The notes under the pieces: model-generated | What the model was told of the DNA's origin: nothing | The model's database searches: none | What the model saw: only the letters and a program-made list of their open reading frames with translations | Assembly: GCA_030642425.1 (NCBI GenBank) | Contig: DAOWNU010000159.1 | Location: forward strand, 1-5,508 | DNA from: a bacterium | GTDB taxonomy: Bacteria > UBP14 > UBA6098 | Direction of reading: 5' to 3' | DNA length: 5,508 nucleotides | Made by a program: the position numbers and the translations under genes | Part shown: in pieces, positions 5,375 to 5,508 of the stretch | How positions within the stretch are numbered: position 1 is the stretch's first letter | How the letters are laid out: the number at the start of each line of letters is the position of its first letter

Positions 5375-5419
5375 TCGACCTTATTGGAATAGGGATCAAG
5401 GATTCAAAGGTTCAAGGGA

Positions 5420-5508
5420 AGATATTCGATATAAATGGCATGTGCGTTTATGAAACACCTGTAGGGGAGGGTCTGAGACCCTCCCGCGTGGAGATTTTCG
5501 ATATAAAT
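5420..5508 (+). repeat. 17-bp direct repeats flanking a GTAGGGGAG hairpin
   Basis: AGATATTCGATATAAAT (5420-5436) recurs as AGATTTTCGATATAAAT (5492-5508), one mismatch, with a 72-bp period. Between them is GTAGGGGAG...CTCCCG (5461-5486), whose stem GGGAGGGTC/GACCCTCCC (5465-5473 with 5477-5485) is perfect around a 3-nt loop. The second direct repeat stops at the window edge, so it is unclear whether this is a two-copy flank or the start of a longer tandem array. Confidence 0.75.

Noticed and set aside
5013..5399. Minus-strand open frame of 128 codons over the dRS3-like elements
   Set aside because: It translates hairpin repeats (for example the familiar 'VIPAKAGIQ' product of dRS3-type DNA), a common false gene call.

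Overview
The window holds ordinary bacterial chromosome on the left (about 1-4056) and a dense island of non-coding repeats on the right (about 4057-5508). It looks like an uncultivated, probably Gram-negative bacterium. MurJ shows that it makes peptidoglycan, a lipobox protein shows lipoprotein export, and the intergenic DNA is packed with REP/dRS3-like hairpins of the kind common in candidate-phylum and FCB-type draft genomes. No phylum can be assigned from the sequence alone; there is no rRNA or tRNA here.

Left part, minus strand, read from right to left. A flavodoxin-fold iron-sulfur flavoprotein (2356-1736) overlaps by 32 bp an M24-family Xaa-Pro peptidase (1767-697). Seven bases after that stop comes a possible 34-residue protein (689-585), then a lipoprotein or secreted protein (530-1) that runs off the window. 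Tight spacing suggests the first three are co-transcribed. The lipoprotein gene has a strong Shine-Dalgarno site after an AT-rich 54-bp gap and may belong to the same unit.

Plus strand. A complete murJ (2458-4056, TTG start), the lipid II flippase, diverges from the flavoprotein gene across about 100 bp that contains an imperfect dyad. The redox and peptidase genes have no obvious functional link with murJ beyond adjacency.

Right part. No intact gene is convincing here. In order it contains: short AATCCAAAGCTCAAA-type repeats and a 14-bp tandem duplication; two long-armed inverted repeats; a 68-bp twin-hairpin element with GTAGGGGAG ends; a second twin-hairpin pair with AGA triloops; a 378-bp array of eighteen strictly phased 21-bp units whose consensus changes strand in the middle and reads as heptads on both sides; further hairpins; a dRS3/REP-like element with inverted termini; a 33-codon remnant that may be the C-terminus of a restriction-modification enzyme; and another GTAGGGGAG hairpin between near-identical 17-bp direct repeats at the window edge. 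The most unusual signals are the divergent 21-bp array and the hairpin families whose stems change by compensating substitutions while ends and loops stay constant.
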